Shown: piece by piece, positions 62,486 through 64,000 of the stretch | Position numbering within the stretch: the first letter of the stretch is position 1 | How the letters are laid out: the number at the start of each line of letters is the position of its first letter | DNA from: Phyllobacterium brassicacearum | GTDB lineage: Bacteria > Pseudomonadota > Alphaproteobacteria > Rhizobiales > Rhizobiaceae | Reading direction: 5' to 3' | Assembly: GCF_003010955.1 (NCBI RefSeq) | Contig: NZ_PGGO01000018.1 | Coordinates: forward strand, 42,701-106,700 | DNA: 64,000 nucleotides | The notes under the pieces: generated by a model | The model's input: the letters and a program-made list of their open reading frames with translations, nothing else | Told to the model about the DNA's origin: nothing | The model's database searches: none | Made by a program: the position numbers and the translations under genes

Positions 62486-62845
62486 ATGGCAAACGCACTT
62501 ATGGAAGGAAAGAAGCCGCAGGATTGGCTCAACCTGGTCTTGGCGGTATGCTTGTTTATCTCCCCTTGGGTTGTCGGCTTTGCATTTGAGAATACGCCGA
62601 CCTGGAATGCGTGGGCCGTCGCCATCCTGTTAGGTGCGCTGGCGGTTGCCGCTATTTCAGCTTTTGCTGAGTGGGAAGAATGGGCAAATCTCGTACTTGG
62701 TCTTTGGCTGGTCGCGTCTCCTTGGCTGCTCGGTTTTGCCGCCAATGTCAACGCGATGTGGACCCATGTGGTTCTTGGGCTGCTTGTCGCCGCGATATCG
62801 GCTTGGGCAGTCTGGGGTTATCACCACCCCCACGCTCACGCCTAG
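62486..62845 (+). CDS. SPW repeat membrane protein
   Basis: The 119-residue protein has four predicted membrane segments arranged as two SPW repeats: WLNLVLAVCLFISPWVVGFAF (about 13-33) and WANLVLGLWLVASPWLLGFAA (about 66-86), each followed by another helix. The C-terminal tail HHPHAHA is His-rich. A perfect AGGAGG lies six bases upstream of ATG. SPW proteins are small inner-membrane proteins of unknown role, sometimes under general-stress control. The upstream 297 bases hold no gene; promoter elements could not be assigned. Confidence 0.88.
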   Translation: MANALMEGKKPQDWLNLVLAVCLFISPWVVGFAFENTPTWNAWAVAILLGALAVAAISAFAEWEEWANLVLGLWLVASPWLLGFAANVNAMWTHVVLGLLVAAISAWAVWGYHHPHAHA

Positions 62846-62860
62846 ACATTGATCGGAAGG

Positions 62861-62886
62861 CCCGCCGCACGCGCGGCGGGTCTCTT
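62861..62886. terminator. Terminator-like hairpin between convergent genes
   Basis: CCCGCCGC and GCGGCGGG (62861-62868, 62873-62880) form an eight-bp GC stem with a four-base loop, followed by TCTCTT. It can stop transcription of the SPW gene and, from the opposite strand, of the HPPD-domain gene. Confidence 0.75.
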
Positions 62887-62900
62887 CCTGTTGAAATGAA

Positions 62901-64000
62901 CTATAGACGCCCTTTTGGCATGCCTAGAGGGCGGATGTAGCGTTTCTGCGCAGCGATACGGAAGATGGCGTTGGGGGCACCATAACCTTTGTAGCCCTTG
63001 CGCTCGACGATCTCGAAAAAGAAGCCTTCGCCGTAATTCGGGCTATAGAGCTGAAAGTACTCGCCGTTGTCATCGCGATCGTAAAGGATATTGGCTTCCT
63101 TCAGTCTGTCCGAAAAATCCGGATCCAGACCGAACCTGGCTTCAATGTCGTCATAGTAGTTCGGCGAGATTTGCAAGGGCACGAAGCCGTTGGCCTTCAG
63201 CGCCTCGGCTGTCGCAAAGATATTGTCGGTCCTGAAGGCGAGGTGCTGGATGCTCGATCCGAATTTCTCGGCCAGGAAATGACCGGCAAGGGTGCGCCGG
63301 TTCTCGGCGCCATTCATGGTGATGCGCAGCGCGCCGGTGTCGTTTTCGACAACTTGGCTGCGCACGATGCCGGCTGGATCGATGATATCTACCATCGGCG
63401 TCTTCCTCGTCTTCAGGATTGAAGTGTAGAACAGCAGCCAGGTCAGCATCTCATCGAAGTTCATGGTCTGGGCCACGTGGTCGAACTGCAGCAGACCGGC
63501 ATCCTCGCCCGCAGCTTCGTCTGCAACAGGGTCGAACTCGATTGCCCAGATGTTCTTGAGCTCCGACTTGTCATCGACAAAATAGAGGACCCCGCCGCCG
63601 ACGCCGCGAATGGCCGGCATGCCGAGCTCTGAAGGGCCAACGGCCTGCGCGAACGGTTCGGCGCCAAGCGCCCGGGCGCGGGCAACCGTGGCATGCGCAT
63701 CCGCCACCTTGAGCCCGAGTGCATAGGCCGACGTGCCGTGGACGGCATAGGACGAGTGGGCAAAGCCCTCCCGTTCGGTGTTGATCACCAGGTTGATGCC
63801 ACCCTGGCTGTAGCGCGCCACCTGCTTGGTCTTGTGCGTGCCGGTCTGGCGGAAGCCCAGCGTGTGCAAGAGCGATGCAAGCTCTCTGGCCTCTTCTTCA
63901 TTGGCGGCAAACTCCACGAATTCGACGCCGGTGACCTCGATGGGCGCCGGCATCGGCGGAATCGTCATGACGATGTCCGGTTCGCTGCGCTTCACCTGGT
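62901..64000 (-). CDS. HPPD-domain protein, probable C-terminal part of a QuiC1-type 3-dehydroshikimate dehydratase (cut by window)
   Basis: The frame is open to the window edge, so the N-terminus is missing. The visible 366 residues are the two-module vicinal-oxygen-chelate fold of 4-hydroxyphenylpyruvate dioxygenase, with iron ligands in LQFDHVAQTM (His), SIQHLAFRTDN (His) and FFEIVERKG (Glu). The linker before VTGVEFVEFAANEEEARELASLLHTLGF and the segment VARYSQGGINLVINTE match the C-terminal half of fused AP-endonuclease-type/HPPD proteins such as bacterial QuiC1, which act in quinate/shikimate breakdown to protocatechuate. A free-standing HPPD would also fit. GTG at 63995 is probably internal. 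Confidence 0.8.
   Translation of the reverse strand, partial: QVKRSEPDIVMTIPPMPAPIEVTGVEFVEFAANEEEARELASLLHTLGFRQTGTHKTKQVARYSQGGINLVINTEREGFAHSSYAVHGTSAYALGLKVADAHATVARARALGAEPFAQAVGPSELGMPAIRGVGGGVLYFVDDKSELKNIWAIEFDPVADEAAGEDAGLLQFDHVAQTMNFDEMLTWLLFYTSILKTRKTPMVDIIDPAGIVRSQVVENDTGALRITMNGAENRRTLAGHFLAEKFGSSIQHLAFRTDNIFATAEALKANGFVPLQISPNYYDDIEARFGLDPDFSDRLKEANILYDRDDNGEYFQLYSPNYGEGFFFEIVERKGYKGYGAPNAIFRIAAQKRYIRPLGMPKGRL

Noticed and set aside
1..64000. CRISPR array, insertion sequence or rRNA genes
   Set aside because: No regularly spaced repeat, transposase gene or rRNA-like stretch was found by eye.

Overview
The window looks like a chromosome or large replicon of an alphaproteobacterium of the order Rhizobiales, most like the Brucella/Ochrobactrum or Phyllobacterium/Rhizobium side. 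This is inferred from gene content (many catabolic ABC-transporter operons, LacI, LysR and Lrp regulators, a FrcBCA-type importer, KduI/GH105, a DSD-HPPD-type enzyme) and GC-rich coding sequence. No species can be named from sequence alone.

Region 1 (1-5.7 kb) starts with tRNA-Ser(GGA). Behind it lies a decayed accessory patch: a phage terminase small subunit, a glycosyltransferase-like fragment pair, a truncated periplasmic protein, short hypothetical genes, and a LysR gene broken by a frameshift and joined to a foreign tail. This fits an old integration next to a tRNA.

Region 2 (6.1-8.3 kb) carries two AT-rich, lysine-rich genes resembling eutC (ornithine-cyclodeaminase family) and eutB (threonine-dehydratase family). 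They look horizontally acquired.

Region 3 (8.7-28.7 kb) is a catabolic locus for an amine, amino acid or peptide-like compound. It holds two FAD amine/amino-acid oxidases, an Lrp regulator, a dipeptide-type ABC importer, a class III aminotransferase, two aldehyde dehydrogenases, a tartrate/isopropylmalate-type dehydrogenase, a cupin, a GhrA-type reductase, an M20 deacylase, a dehalogenase-like HAD protein and two related GNAT proteins at its edges.

Region 4 (28.9-35.4 kb) is the least conventional part. A SARP-like regulator with a C-terminal repeat region is followed by a soluble PAP2/vanadium-haloperoxidase-like protein with an (Asn-Lys)n tract and an S8 serine protease. After a terminator comes a group of very small genes and an orphan LuxR-type regulator. 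Similar tandem 11-bp repeats sit in front of both halves.

Region 5 (35.5-45.8 kb) is a LacI-controlled pectin/rhamnogalacturonan-type module: GH105 hydrolase, KduI, an unrecognised 827-residue protein and a complete sugar ABC importer. tRNA-Gln(CTG) and a tiny lipoprotein gene follow.

Region 6 (46.3-55.2 kb) is a tightly overlapping operon: a histidine-ammonia-lyase-family protein without the Ala-Ser-Gly cofactor triad, an OCD-family protein, two luciferase-like monooxygenases and a double DUF427 protein. An OpuC-type quaternary-amine importer lies upstream. A role in breaking down a betaine-type amino acid is a reasonable hypothesis.

Region 7 (55.4-64 kb) has a FrcBCA-type sugar importer with an NAD-dependent epimerase/dehydrogenase and a TtuC-like dehydrogenase, then a TIGR03862-type flavoprotein, an SPW-repeat membrane protein, and the C-terminal part of an HPPD-domain protein cut by the window edge.
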